Shown: positions 5,852 through 6,374 of the stretch, piece after piece | Position numbering within the stretch: position 1 is the stretch's first letter | How the letters are laid out: each line of letters opens with the position of its first letter | NCBI GenBank assembly: GCA_044228695.1 | Contig: JBGAUK010000133.1 | Location: forward strand, 1 to 6,374 | Direction: 5' to 3' | DNA length: 6,374 bases | From: M0108 sp044228695 | GTDB taxonomy: Bacteria > Pseudomonadota > Gammaproteobacteria > Chromatiales > Chromatiaceae | Notes under the pieces: model-generated | What the model was told of the DNA's origin: nothing | The model's database searches: none | What the model saw: only the letters and a program-made list of their open reading frames with translations | Program-made: the position numbers and the translations under genes

Positions 5852-6374
5852 CTAGTCCCCCGCCAGGGTCATCTCGCGGATCAGCCAGGAACCGGTGCGG
5901 GTGCTGCCAGGAAAATCGCAGTCGTTACCCACCGCCACCAGGCCCAGAAACATCTCCTTGAGGTTGCCCGCGATGGTGATCTCCTCCACCGGAAACTGGA
6001 TCTCGCCGCCCTCGACCCAGAAGCCGGCGGCCCCCCGGGAATAGTCGCCGGTGACGGGATTGGTGCCGTGACCCAGGAGTTCCGTGACAAAGAGACCGGT
6101 GCCCATCTCCCTTAGCAGACCGGCGCGATCCAGGGAGCCGGGCTCGATGTGGAGATTGTGGACGCCCCCGGCGTTGCCGGTGGTGGCCAGGCCCAGGCGC
6201 CGGGCCGAGTAGGCGTCGAGCAGATAGGTGCGCAGGATACCCTCGCTGACTAGATCCTTGGCGCGGGTCGCGACCCCATCGCCATCGAAGGGGGCGCTGC
6301 CGAGGCCCCGGCGCAGGTGGGGCAGCTCGTGGATGCGCACGAAGTCCGGGAAGATGCGGGTGTCGATCCGATCG
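5852..6374 (-). CDS. pmbA: PmbA/TldE, C-terminal part (5' end beyond window)
   Basis: Only the last 173 full codons are present; the gene runs off the right edge of the window and its frame is open to base 6374. The sequence is characteristic of PmbA (TldE), the non-catalytic partner of TldD: GSAPFDGDGVATRAKDL, then YLLDAYSARRLGL, TGNAGGVHN, the segment GDYSRGAAGFWVEGGEIQFP, EITIAGNLKEMF and VGNDCDF. These match the known C-terminal half of E. coli PmbA closely. The protein ends at the TAG 5854-5852, and the TldD-like gene follows after three bases. A GTG at 6340-6338 is an internal valine, not a start, since homologous sequence (IFPDF) continues upstream of it. In enterobacteria pmbA lies next to yjgA; here it leads a cluster of TldD-family genes instead, at least on its 3' side. 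Confidence 0.93.
   Translation of the reverse strand, partial: DRIDTRIFPDFVRIHELPHLRRGLGSAPFDGDGVATRAKDLVSEGILRTYLLDAYSARRLGLATTGNAGGVHNLHIEPGSLDRAGLLREMGTGLFVTELLGHGTNPVTGDYSRGAAGFWVEGGEIQFPVEEITIAGNLKEMFLGLVAVGNDCDFPGSTRTGSWLIREMTLAGD

Noticed and set aside
4460..6115. Plus-strand open frames (4460-5113 and 5279-6115) opposite the TldD-like and pmbA genes
   Set aside because: Both are low-complexity antisense readings; the minus strand has HESIGH and PmbA motifs throughout.
1..6374. CRISPR array, tRNA, rRNA or insertion sequence
   Set aside because: No regularly spaced repeats, cloverleaf, rRNA-like segment, transposase motif or flanking terminal repeats were found on reading both strands.

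Overview
The window looks like chromosomal DNA from a GC-rich gammaproteobacterium. The bases for this are the Lgt protein, whose N-terminus and signature motifs resemble the gammaproteobacterial form, a YafK/ErfK-type L,D-transpeptidase lipoprotein, and a PmbA (TldE) C-terminus close to the enterobacterial one. The GC-rich codon use suggests something like a Chromatiales or purple sulfur bacterium. That placement is inference; no rRNA or other marker is present.

Layout. (1) Bases 1-209 hold an unrecognised plus-strand frame, possibly the broken 3' end of a gene, with an in-frame TGA. (2) Bases 235-1354, minus strand, hold a compact three-gene accessory module: a minimal nucleotidyltransferase (NTase), a second minimal NTase, and a HEPN-domain protein. 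The spacer is 11 nt between the two NTases, and the second NTase and the HEPN gene overlap by 3 nt. By eye this part is less GC-rich than the rest. (3) Bases 1355-1505 are a divergent intergenic region. (4) lgt (about 1506-2336, plus) makes the prolipoprotein diacylglyceryl transferase. (5) A 138-bp gap carries an inverted repeat and a plausible sigma70 promoter. (6) Bases 2475-3047, plus, encode a lipobox-bearing YkuD-fold L,D-transpeptidase, a predicted substrate of the neighbouring Lgt. (7) Bases 3078-6374, minus strand, are a tight operon of three TldD/PmbA-family genes: pmbA (5' end outside the window), a TldD-like subunit with HExxxH, and a TldE-like subunit without it.

How the genes fit together. 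lgt and the transpeptidase both concern the cell envelope: Lgt would lipidate the transpeptidase at its lipobox cysteine. The TldD/PmbA genes are a putative proteolytic unit in which one chain carries the metal site and the others are non-catalytic partners. The NTase/HEPN module resembles MNT-HEPN toxin-antitoxin loci. However, it has two NTases for one HEPN, and its HEPN lacks the RX4HXY motif of the characterised HepT toxins. The strongest leads are this asymmetric NTase-NTase-HEPN module and the pmbA-tldD-like-tldE-like triplet. No RNA gene, CRISPR array or insertion sequence was seen.
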